Part shown: one piece after another, positions 49,559 through 60,129 of the stretch | Position numbering within the stretch: the stretch's first letter is position 1 | How the letters are laid out: each line of letters begins with the position of its first letter | Assembly (NCBI GenBank): GCA_902729315.2 | Contig: LR746279.1 | Span: forward strand, 3,004,501-3,068,500 | Reading direction: 5' to 3' | Length of the DNA stretch: 64,000 bases | From: Spirodela intermedia | Taxonomy: Eukaryota > Streptophyta > Magnoliopsida > Alismatales > Araceae | Notes under the pieces: generated by a model | Seen by the model: only the letters and a program-made list of their open reading frames with translations | What the model was told of the DNA's origin: nothing | Database searches by the model: none | Made by a program: the position numbers and the translations under genes

Positions 49559-52230
49559 ATGGGAGATATGCAGTCTGGCCCAAGATTCCGGGCGCAGCGT
49601 GGGCGCGGCTTCCACCGGTGCGCATCTTTTTCACTCCTTACGCGTATCTCCGAGCCTTCTCCTTCTTCTTGTCATCTCTTTCTTGCCGCATATCGCTCTA
49701 TCTATCTGTTCTTTCATCTTTCTTTGCCGATCCTTTTTTCTCTCGCACTCCCCCTCGCCCTCATCGCGTCCTTCCACTGCTCAGAGAGAGACTTGTCCTC
49801 GCCTGGTGGGCCTCTCGTTCCGTTCCCCCTCTCTCTGTCTCTCCAAGAAAGAGCCCTTCTCCTCGCTTCTTCTCGTTCAGGCTTCTTTTATTTCAATTCA
49901 AGCTCGAGGAGAAAAAGAAAAACCTGGCTGCGATGGGTGGCACTTTCAGGGTCTGAGTTGTCCAGGTTGATTGATCCCTTGATTTTTTCCTTGTACCGAT
50001 TAAACTCGTATGAGCGCTTTCATTCCATTGGATGCCCGAAGGACTGCAGCCTGATTTTCTGCCGTCATCATCGATCAAAATCAGAGGATGATTTCTTTAC
50101 CAGACTCCCTTCCTCCGCCGTTGATCCGGCTTGGAAACGGGACCCCCGGCATTGTTCAAGTGCGACCAAGTGCAGAATTCCTAGGGAAATAAAGTGACAT
50201 TCCTTTTTTTTCACCTTGCGCAGTGGTGCTCCGGGAATGGGATCACATTCGAGGAGGGTCTATTCAAGAACGGTTCAGAGCACGCTAAACGACGTGAGTT
50301 CTCCCACCCTCGCAAACGCCGATCATCTTGCTGCTTCTGGTTCTCACAGAACGTCGGCTGTCTCATCGGGTTCTCTTTGGTTCTTGTCTGAAACAGGACG
50401 TGCTCATTCTGAACGAGTCGGCTCTCCTCGGGAGTCGCCGAGGATCACGGAGCCCCGGAGATATGGAGAGGCGTTATGGCTTCAGACAAGGCTACCCGCC
50501 TTCCTCTCACTTTTCTGCATCGGAGGACGAGCCATGGGCTTCCATCAGCGGGTTCCAACACATGAGCCCAAGTGAGAGCCCAGGTAGTCCATGGGAGGAG
50601 GCATACCCGATAGGCTTGGAAAGATGGTGGCTTCCAGAGCAGATGATGCCAGCTCAAACCATTGATCCTGAAATCCGGAGTTTGGGCATTATCAGCATGA
50701 TTATCCCCGGAAACGTGGTACCTATTTCGCTCTTTATTCCCGGTTCTGGCGTTCTTCCGCCAGCAGCTCCGATTTGGGTGCCCCAAGAAGATCCAATGAG
50801 TCAGTATCTAGAGATCTCACCAGAGCCTGCTTCCGGGGCCTCTCCCCGCGGTGTCATGGGGCCCCCCTTGAACTTGTGGAATCATCAGGCAAGGTCTATG
50901 ATGACATTTGAGGTATTTTTATGAATCAATCTCGTTCAATTTTGTGTGTTCTGAATCACGTTTCTTCTCATTCTCATCATTTGTATGTTATGATTTATAA
51001 TTATAGACAATTTTTGTGTTGCCATGACTAGCATTAAGCTGAAATGATTGCTGAACTCGCAGAATTATTTACTGGCCTCAACCCCTCGCCCTTCCTCCCT
51101 CCTCAAAACAAACAAAAAAAGGAAGCAAAAGAAAAAGAAGAAAAGCTAAGAGCGTTGACCTGTGACTGGGATTTGATGTAACAAGGTCTCTGAAAATTAT
51201 GATTCCCGTTCTCTCAATCAATGAGCTTCTAAAAGATGCTGAAACTTTCTCTGGAACTACGCACATCTTGGAAAGTCGCGAAAAGCTGCCGATTTACCCG
51301 TTCAGATCTGATTTCGCACTGTTTGCCTTAAAACCTTACAGTAGATGCGAGTTTTTTCCAACTTTGCATCATCTGAGGATCAATAAAAATTCATGGTGGA
51401 GCATCCTAAATTCTTTGATGTTACTGCTGCAGCCTTTTTTATTGCTTTCTACCCCCATAAGGGAACATTAATTGGGTTCACTCTTATCATCTGGTCCACT
51501 CTCCCAACTAGCAGCACTGTGTACCATGTTTCTTTAGTCTTACTTTGTGTGGTTTTACTATGCAGCAAAGCCCAGATTCTGCCGACTTCATGCAAATGGA
51601 GGAATACATGATGATTGACGTGAGACCTCATTAAACATGCTCTGATTCAGACTACTTACTTGTGTTGGTAACATACATTTTCTTAGCATTCCATCCCTCT
51701 TTCGGCAGGATGCAATGACTTTGGATGAGTCTGTGTACCATAACATGCATCAAGACATGCGCCTCGACGTCGATACCATGTCATATGAGGTTAGATGGTC
51801 AAACCCAGTCATTTCTAGCTCCTCCTTGTCCAGGATGCATGTAGTCAACTCCTCGTGGGAAATTTTTATTCGTTCTTGGCAGGAGCTGTTGGGACTGGAG
51901 GAGCAGATTGGGAATGTGAGCGCGGGGCTGACTGAGGACACTGTGCGGAAGAACTTGAAGCGAAGGAAATACCCATCTTCTGCAGCCTACATGACAGAAT
52001 CATGCTGTATCTGCCAGGTAAATTACCAAGAGACCATCTTGCTATCCATGTATCTGGCAATTTTGTCGGGTATTTACTACTTCCTTTATGCATGGCAGGA
52101 AGATTATGCCAATGGTGATGATCTGGGGGTGTTGACTTGTGGGCATGACTTCCATGCTTCTTGTGTTGGAAGATGGCTGGTTCTGAAGAACGTCTGCCCA
52201 ATCTGTAAGAAGACAGGTTTGTCTACCTAA
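49559..52230 (+). CDS. RING-H2 E3 ubiquitin ligase, MBR/RHG1A-like, copy B (348 aa, long form)
   Basis: Exons are 49559-49617, 50224-50293, 50397-50912, 51566-51619, 51709-51789, 51883-52017 and 52099-52230 (1047 nt with stop). A second in-frame ATG at 49568 matches the start in copies A and C. The long third exon adds a Ser/Pro/Gly-rich, probably disordered region (FSASEDEPW, HMSPSESPG, SLFIPGSGVLPP). The MBR-type block follows: HQDMRLDVDTMSYE, ELLGLEEQIGNVSAGLTED, NLKRRKY. The RING-H2 is complete: CCIC, LTCGHDFHASC, VCPIC. Arabidopsis MBR1/2 target MED25; whether this protein does is unknown. Both introns in the 3' part (51790-51882, 93 nt; 52018-52098, 81 nt) are stop-free and in frame, so 51715-52230 is one open frame if they are retained. 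Confidence 0.88.
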
Positions 52231-52995
52231 ATCACGACTACTTTTGGGCTTCTTTCCTCCTTCACTCCATCTGTCTGCTGTTTTTTTCTTCCAGTGTATA
52301 TCTATATACATACATATACTTGTGTGAAGATCAAATTTATGAATCGCTTGGCTTTTATTCTTCATTTAATTCCATCAGTACGGTCTCGCCTTGTTTGTTG
52401 TCTGGGTTAGAGGGAAATTATGACTTGCTTTTCTTGCTGATTGTTCACTTTGTATTGGGGGCGTCTATCCTGCTTAGCATGGTTGCTGATTATCCGTTAG
52501 CAATGTGTTTATTTTGGCTTTAAGTAGGTACAAAACGTTTTGTTCCAGTCATTCTTTCTGCACATCGGCTTGCTTCAAGGCATATTTTCTGTAATATTTT
52601 TCTTTAATAATTTGCGTCTCTTAGACTCAACAAGGCATCATAAAATCTGCAAGAAAGGTATCATCTTAGTTAAGTGACAGTATGGATGGAGATAGTACTG
52701 CAAACTTAGTTCTTTACCTATTTCCTTGCCTCCCCCCACCGCAAACTTTCTCTCTTTTTGGCTGCACCACCATTTCTTCTTGAGAGCTGACTCTCTGATT
52801 GCAAGCAGCCAAGATGCCAAGATGCCAAGATCAAGTCAATGTTCACTCGAGTCTACCCAAGAAAGAATCTACCACTAGAAATAACAGGTATTTATCTGAG
52901 TATAGTTTGCTTCAGAGCCTTGCAGATGGCCCCGAGGAACAACTAGCAATGAAGAGGAGAACAAAATTATGTGCGTGGTGGTGGGTCTCCATGGC
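52231..52995. other. 3' flank of copy B, duplicated after copies C and D
   Basis: It contains the presumed 3' UTR of B. Landmarks such as ACTACTTTTGGGCTTCTTTC just after the stop, TATCCTGCTTA, and GAGAGCT(G/A)AC recur after copy C (59300-60000), and partly after D (63240-63740) and at 55680-55900. No gene was recognised. Confidence 0.55.
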
Positions 52996-53006
52996 TGCCT
53001 TACATC

Positions 53007-54060
53007 CCTGCGCCACAGGATTACTAGATCCAAACTCTGGGGGAAAGAAAAACTCGCCTTTTCACCAGTTACAAAGGAGTTTTGGAAGATACTCGTAATA
53101 CAATGGCTTTGGTCTTTTAAAAGGCCTTCTCACCTATATTATGTATAAACTTTGCTCTGCTCGTCGCTGCCACCACTGACTGTAGTACCCTTTTTGTCTA
53201 AGTGATTGTGTACGTTTCTTGAGTTCCTAGGACTGAGGTTTCTAAAGATATTTCACACCCTATTACTATATAATGATTTGTTCATTAGATCTATAGTTTA
53301 TACTCTAATTACTATATTCTTCGCCACTTTCCTCAGCTTCACTAAATCATTAGTAGAATCCGTACTATATTCAACAGATTTAACGAAGTTAAGATGTTAC
53401 TCAAGATTTCTCTATTAGATTAACAAATTTAGAGGCCAAATCAGGGAAGAGCTCAATCCTCAAGTCTATGTTAATACTTGACTTTCTTCTTTCCTCAAGA
53501 TTCGCAGTCTAAGTGGCCAGATGTAGAACACTGAGCTTTTATGTTTGAGCTTTCTTCTTTCTCTATTAGTTTCAACATAGAACTGCTACTGTGAGTCTCC
53601 TCTGGATTAAGGTTCTTGATCACTGGTGGGTACAAGTACACTCTAAACACAAAATCAAAATGGGTTATTATTCATTGGAGTTCAGATCTAAGGATCTTAG
53701 AGAGCTGTTTCTTTGTTATTATCGTTGAAGAATTTTATGTGGAGTCTGTGAACAATTTGAGCAGCAGCAGGTGCGTGAAGTTTTCAGGTACTCAAACTTG
53801 TAGTAGTTTGGTGTAGACAGACACCTTGGAGGAAGGTGCAAGTTGACGTTATCTCTACATATTTGGTGGTGCATCACTCCCATTGTTCCTTTTATGTACA
53901 TTTACATTGTTTTAGAGATCTTCGTATTCATACAGAGTTTAATGCACTGCTTCCGACTTTCAGATAGCAGGTTTCTTCAATGGTCATATTCTTTGCCTTC
54001 AACTTAAATTCTAGAAGGGAATATTAACGTTGTAAAATCCGTAAAAAGTCAATACTTTTG
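53007..54060 (+). pseudogene. promoter-only remnant of an E3 unit (B')
   Basis: CCTGCGCCAC at 53007-53016 is followed by GGATTACTAGATCCAAACTC, matching the promoter block of the gene copies and even better the block before copy D (60130). The E2F-like core has decayed to ACTCGCC. Bases 53400-54060 track 60550-61200 closely, ending just before the position where copy D has its exon-3 relic. No exon follows, so the unit is truncated. Confidence 0.6.
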
Positions 54061-57000
54061 ACCTGCGTTGAGTGGTTTGTTGCATTTTGCTCGTCTTCAA
54101 GAGAAATTTGAAATCCGTTTGATTCTCAGATTAGTGACACTAAAATTTCATATAAAATTATTTATGTTAACATTATTGATAAATAATATTTATTTTTACT
54201 TTAATTTATAATAACTAAATATATTTCAAGTAACTACTAACGTTTCTGCCCTTGAGTGGATTTCACATTAAATAGATAAAACTTGTAACATAGTCAGTAA
54301 TAAGATCATCTATAGGTAACCCTGCCAGTTAAGAAGTTACTAAGGTACCTTTATATAGTTAAATGCACAAAAATAGTTTTATTAAAAGTAGGAGACTTGT
54401 TCAAGATTCATGACCCTAGAGGGTGAAGCTTGAATAACACTCATTAATCTCCTCAAGGTTGTGGCTTTACATCAGCCATAAGTGCTAATCACTCTAACAT
54501 TAAATGATATAACAAAGTCATTGCTCTCCTCATTTTGAGAATCTCTATCTCCTTGTTTTCGTCCTAAAAAATGTAAATGACATGACACTTGTGAGGTAAA
54601 AACGTATTTTGACATGATAGTAGATCTCTAAGATGAGAGGCATATTGATCTCAAAGACGAGATCGCATAATTTGTGGGTCTACTCACGTATGGAATTGAG
54701 CAATTTTTAACCAATTTGGTCTCATTCATATATTTGATTTCAAACATATGAGATTTTGTTCTCTATAAACACCCTATTGCAAGAGCTGTAAAATAGTGTG
54801 TAAAAATCAAAAATCTTACCTTTTAAGTTTTTTTGAATCCACTTTAGAAAATATGTTGGGTGTTTTCAATTTCCCAAAGCCATTGTTATTGCTCAAATTA
54901 CCAACAACAATGAGGCTATCATTTCCTAGTCAGAACTAGAGTGTATGTTTTGTGAGCTTTATGACTTATATATAGACACTCTTAGAGGCTAGTTATGGCA
55001 ATCGCTACGAAAGAAGCTAATACTTTTGTATCTAGTGTGGGGTGGTAATTGTGAAATCTATCATGTAATAGATTTTCTGATCTCATATACTTGTAAATCA
55101 CTTAAGAGAATAGGAGGGCTGTGAATAGGAGGATAACTTTGTAAAGCTATTTTCATCAATATTTATGCCATAAAAACTTCAGGATATATTGTGGTATATC
55201 AAGTCAATGTGGTAATCTATATATATTTTATTCAGTTGAAATCATGCAGATGTTGTACTTAGCAACACAGGTTAGCATGTACAATCTCCATTAACAGTCT
55301 TTCATGTCCATCAACACAAGTTTGTAGAAAAAGGTTTAAACATCTATATCCACACTGTACACTATAAGGAATCTATCATACATACAAGTGAAATGTATGT
55401 TTTAGTCTCTTTTATATTCTTTGTTTATTAATGGTAGGGTTTATGCGGTACTAATTTAAGAATTTCATGAGGTACTAATTTAAGAATGACTAATGTGAAT
55501 TTTTAGTTCACTATGTAGCTTTGAATCTAAATGAGTGTTGGGAGGCCTTTGGACTATTTGAAATCATGATTTTGTGAGGACAGGTTGATGCCTTGCATCA
55601 AACTTATTACAATAAGAGGATAGAAGAACCTTAGGAAGGTATCTCTTAAATATACATGGGTTTCAGCCCTCATTCTTCCCTCCCCCAAGTTTTAGTCATC
55701 CTTTCGGCTGCACCATTTGCATTTGCAAGCTTGAAATGTGTCCTAATTATCCCTTATGAGAGTTGTAGTGATTCTCCCTTTGTTCTTTATAGCTGATCAA
55801 CCTACCACATCATAAGATCAAGTTAACGACCATATCAAGAACTTACTACTGAATATAGTAGGTCTTTATTTCAATGTAAATTGATTTAGGAAATCTCCAA
55901 CTGTTGCAGAAAGAGATCTGGGATGTCCACCTGTTGCAAAGGTGTCTAGTTGTGGGCAATACATGATATATTCAATCAGTTCAATTTCTGGGAGGCTTTC
56001 TCTCCTCCCCTAATACTCTTGTTATATTAGGGGCTCAAAATCAGTGGAGAAACTTGCTTATTTCCTTTAAATTCATGACTCTAGGAGGGCTAAATAGAAA
56101 AGACCCACTAGCCTTAGATTTACGACACTAATTGTCCAACATAGATAATTGGCTTCCACGAGCTACCTTTAGAGTGTGGCTTTATACCAGAGTTAGTGTA
56201 CGAATGCACTCTAAATTTGAAGTAGAATAAGTTATCATTCATAGGAGTTCAACTCTAGTTATCTTGTCACCTGATCCCTCTAATCCTGTTGTTGGAAAAC
56301 CTTGTGTTAAGGATTCTTTGAAACCTTAAAGTAGCAAAATTTTACATAACGTTAGAAATGGGTGTTCAGACTAGGAATAGTTAAGAGCAAACTCCCTGCA
56401 AGAAGGTTGTACAATGAAACTCAATCTATAATAAATAAGCTGAGAATTCATTCTTCTTATAAGAAAGATATGTGAGTAAAGGTTTCTCTTTATATATATA
56501 TACCTAACTAGGCTGCTTTTGGTTTGAATGATATTAGGAGACTTCATTAGTTGCTGAATGGTCTGAAATATGTCCCACCATCTGCTTGCATTTTAAACTA
56601 TAGAAAGGGTTACTAAATTTATAAAATTGATAAAAATTCAATGCTTTCAAAATTCCATCATGTGGTTTGTTGGATTATGTTTTCGATTAGTTCATGTCTC
56701 AATTAGTGAAACCAATTTTAACAATAATGAGTATTTTACTTTAAGTAAAATTCGTATTATATATAGCATATACAGCCAAAGGTTATGGCATGTTTTTTCC
56801 TTGGGTTAATTTCCCTTTTAGTAAACTATTTTAAAACACCCAGCAATTAATATTACCTATTTTTAGAGTAATCAACTCACCATTTCATAGATGTGATCAT
56901 CATCGAAACAGCTCGAGCTCTCCAAAGCCTTTTGGATTTAACAGAGATGTCTCACTCACTCCTCTATTCAAGCTTCATAACTTGATGAGGCTGACAAAGA

Positions 57001-57146
57001 TTAGCATCAACTATTCTCCTCTAGATTAAAACTTTAGATGGGTCAATCTTTGGTTTCTTACATATTTATTTTTCTATAAAATTGACTCATAACAACCGTA
57101 AAGAGGGGTACAATAACGTGAATTTTAACCGGAGTGGAGGGATCAC
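54061..57146. other. AT-rich spacer before copy C, duplicated
   Basis: No gene was recognised. It matches the 42.9-45.5 kb spacer in order (54720-54970 to 43340-43620; 56200-57050 to 44620-45340). An inner block at 55680-55930 resembles the B flank at 52730-52940. A (TA)n-like run lies at about 56491-56502. Confidence 0.5.
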
Positions 57147-57324
57147 CCCTGCGCCCCTGGATTACAAGATTCGCGCCTTTTTCTGAAGAAAAGATCCGGC
57201 GTATCCGGCCGTTTCGGAAGGGGCCAAGACTCGACTTCCTTCTTTCTCTCTGCAACGTTATTCATAGCCTCTGCCCACAACCGCCGTTGCTGATTCCCAC
57301 CCTTCTCTTCTCCCTTTGTTTCCC

Positions 57325-57376
<52 letters not shown>

Positions 57377-57480
57377 GGTGCTGGGTTTCCTCCCCCGACT
57401 CCGTGGAAGAGACAGACGCGGCAGGGATTGGCAGGAAGATGACGAGGGCAGATTCCGAGCCACCCGCTCCAGTCGGAGAC
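57147..57480 (+). promoter_or_regulatory. copy C promoter: conserved block, E2F-like site, (CT)n leader
   Basis: CCTGCGCCCC begins near 57148, ATTCGCGC lies at 57169-57176, the TATA position reads TTATTCATA near 57259, and (CT)n spans about 57331-57372. The (CT)n tract ends about 110 bp before the start codon. Confidence 0.6.
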
Positions 57481-59304
57481 ATGGAGAGTGGTCCGAGTTT
57501 CCGAGCGCAGCAGGAGCGCGGCTTCCGCCGGTGAGTATTCTTTTCACCTCGTCCGCGTATCTCCGACCCCTCTCCTTCGTCTTGCCATCTTTCTCTCACT
57601 GCGTATCTCCCAATTTGTCTCGTTGTCTTTTTCGCCGATCCTTATTTTTTTCTCGCATTCCCTCCTCCACTCTTTCCACTGTTCAGTGAGAGACTCGTCC
57701 TCACTCCGCGGGCCTCTCGTTCTGTTCTCCTCGCTTCTTCTGTAGGATGCATCTTCTTCTTCCATAAGGAAAGGAAGATGGGCAGACGGATAGACTCTGT
57801 ATCGCTCTTCTACCCTCTGGGTTTCTTGAGCTTGCGATGAAAGAGAAAAATCTGGCGCCTTTTTCAGGATCTGAGTTGCCCAAAGGATCTGCTTCGATCC
57901 CCGAAGGTCTGCAACCTGATTTTCTGCCTTTGCTTCTCTGACCAAGCTACTTTCTTCAGCCGTTGATCCGGCCCAGGTGCGGCCAAGGGCAGAACTGAAA
58001 TGGAAAAAAGTTGATCCTCCGTTTCATTGTCTCTGCGCAGTGGTGCACCGGGAATGGGATCGCATTCGAGGTCGATCTATTCAAGGAGGGACGAGAGCAC
58101 GCTGATTGACGTAAGATCTCTCACACACCCCCATACTCTGGTCCACTTGCTGCTTCTGGATCACATAGACCGGAGGAGATGATCTCATCGGGGCCTCTGT
58201 GCTTCTTGTCCGAAATAGGGCGCGCTCATTCGAAACGAATCGGCTCTCCTCGAGGGTCGTCAAGTCTCGCAGGGTCCCCGAGGAGATGTGCAGAGCCCTC
58301 ATGAGGTTAGACGAGGTTTCCATACTTTCTCATATTTTTCTGCACCAGTGGACGACCAAAGGGATTCAACCAGCAGCTTCCACCACATGAGTTCAAGTGA
58401 GAGCCCAGGTGGTCTATGGGAGGAGGCAGATCCCAGAGGCTTGGAAAGACGTAGCTCTGGCGTTCTTCCACCAGTAGCTCCCAGCTGGATGCCCCATCAA
58501 AGTCCTCATCAGCCTTTTTTATTACTTTTTAACCCCCATATCAGAAAATTTATTGAGTTCACTTTTATCTGATTCGGTCCCCCAAATCGCATTGTATGCC
58601 ATATTTTTTAGACAAACTTTGTGTGGTTTCTCTATGCAGCAAAGCCTAGATGCTGCCGACTTCATGCAAATGGAGGAATGCATGATGATTGATGTGAGAT
58701 CTCATTAAACATGCTCTGATTCAGACTACTTACTTGTGTTGGTAACATACATTTTCTTAGCATTCCATCCCTCCTTCGGCAGGATGCAATGACTTTGGAT
58801 GAGTCTGTGTACCATAACATGCATCAAGACATGCGCCTCGACGTCGATACCATGTCCTATGAGGTTAGATGGTCAAACCCAGTCATTTCTAGCTCCTCCT
58901 TGTCCAGGATGCATGTAGTCAACTCCTCGTGGGAATTTTTTATTCGTTCTTGGCAGGAGCTGTTGGGATTGGAGGAGCAGATTGGGAATGTGAGCGCGGG
59001 GCTGACTGAGGACACTGTGCGGAAGAACTTGAAGCGAAGGAAATATCCATCTTCTGCAGCCTACAGGGCAGAATCCTACTGCATCAGCCAGGTAAATTAT
59101 CAAGAGACCATCTTGTCATCCATGTATCTGGTAATTTTTTATGGTATTTACTTCTTTCTTTATGCATGGCAGGAAGATTATGCAGATGGTGAGGATCTGG
59201 GGTTGTTGGCTTGTGGGGATGACTTCCACGCTTCCTGTGTTGGAAAATGGCTGGTTCTGAAGAATGTCTGCCCAATCTGTAAGAAGACGGGTTTGTCTAC
59301 CTAA
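57481..59304 (+). CDS. RING-type E3-like protein, copy C, RING zinc ligands lost (202 aa model)
   Basis: Preferred exons: 57481-57530, 58041-58110, 58219-58305, 58640-58693, 58783-58863, 58957-59091 and 59173-59304 (609 nt, in frame). The N-terminus (RFRAQQ-like, GAPGMGSHSR, STLID) and MBR block (HQDMRLDVDTMSYE, ELLGLEEQIGN, NLKRRKY) are nearly those of copy B. The RING is damaged: the first CxxC pair reads YCIS and CGH reads CGD, so three of eight ligands are gone while HASC and VCPIC remain. An alternative exon 3 reads on from 58306 through a relic of the long form (SSSESPGGLWEEADP) to TGA at 58570-58572; there a deletion joined exon 3 to intron sequence and removed the B-type donor. The gene is either a dying copy or a ligase-dead relative. 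Confidence 0.62.
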
Positions 59305-60125
59305 ATCACGACTACTTTTGGGCTTCTTTCTTCCTTCACTCCATGGTTATATGTACATATACATACATACTTGTGTGAAGATCATATTTATGAATCCATT
59401 GGCTTTATTCTTCATGTAATTCAATGATGAAGGTTTCATCTTGTTTGTTGTTTGGGTTAAAGGAAAATTTAACATTTCTTTTATTGCTGGTTTTTCACGT
59501 TGTACTTGGGGTATCTATCCTGCTTAACGTGGTTGATGATTTTCTGAGCAATGTGTTCTCCCCTTTAAGGAGGCGAGAAAACGTTTTGACCCAGTCGCCT
59601 TGCTGCAAGGCATTTCCGTGTTAGAGGAATATTCGTCAGTTAAAGGCAGCAGGAGATCATAAATCTGCAAGAAAGATAACATACTGTAATTATAGTATGG
59701 ATGGAACTAGTACTGCTAAATTGAAGTTTAAATGAAAGAAGTAATACTGCAAAATTAGTTCTTTATAGAGTTCCTCACATATCCACTAATCACCCCTCCA
59801 CTCTTTCTTTCCTTTGGGCTACAACAGCATTTCTTTCATGAGAGCTAACCCTCTAACTACAAGCAACAAAGATGCTAAGATCTACTTGATGTTCATTTGA
59901 CTCTGCCCGAGAACATACTACTGGAAATGATGGATGTTTATCCATGTATAATTTGGTTCGGAACCTTGGAAATGGTGCTGAGGAACAATTATCAGAAAGG
60001 AGATAAAAAAAAATCAATTTTAAACCACGGATCACATAGCAGTTATGTGACCCTTTTTCCTCAATAAAAGGAAATTCTGCAAACTCCCTAAGAGAGGTGG
60101 CGGGTGTGGTCTCAACTCTCCCTTA
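59305..60125. other. 3' flank of copy C, duplicate of the copy B flank
   Basis: It follows 52231-52960 in order (TCACGACTACTTTTGGGCTT after the stop, TATCCTGCTTAACGTGGTTG, CTACTGGAAAT). No gene was recognised. Confidence 0.55.
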
Positions 60126-60129
60126 TATC

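Noticed and set aside
49149-50197. Frames of 161-253 codons around the copy B leader
   Set aside because: Same reason: CT-rich leader and first intron. The conserved start is at the RFRAQ-type exon.
57143-57945. Minus-strand frames of 113-134 codons in the copy C leader
   Set aside because: Complement of the CT tract and leader; no family match.
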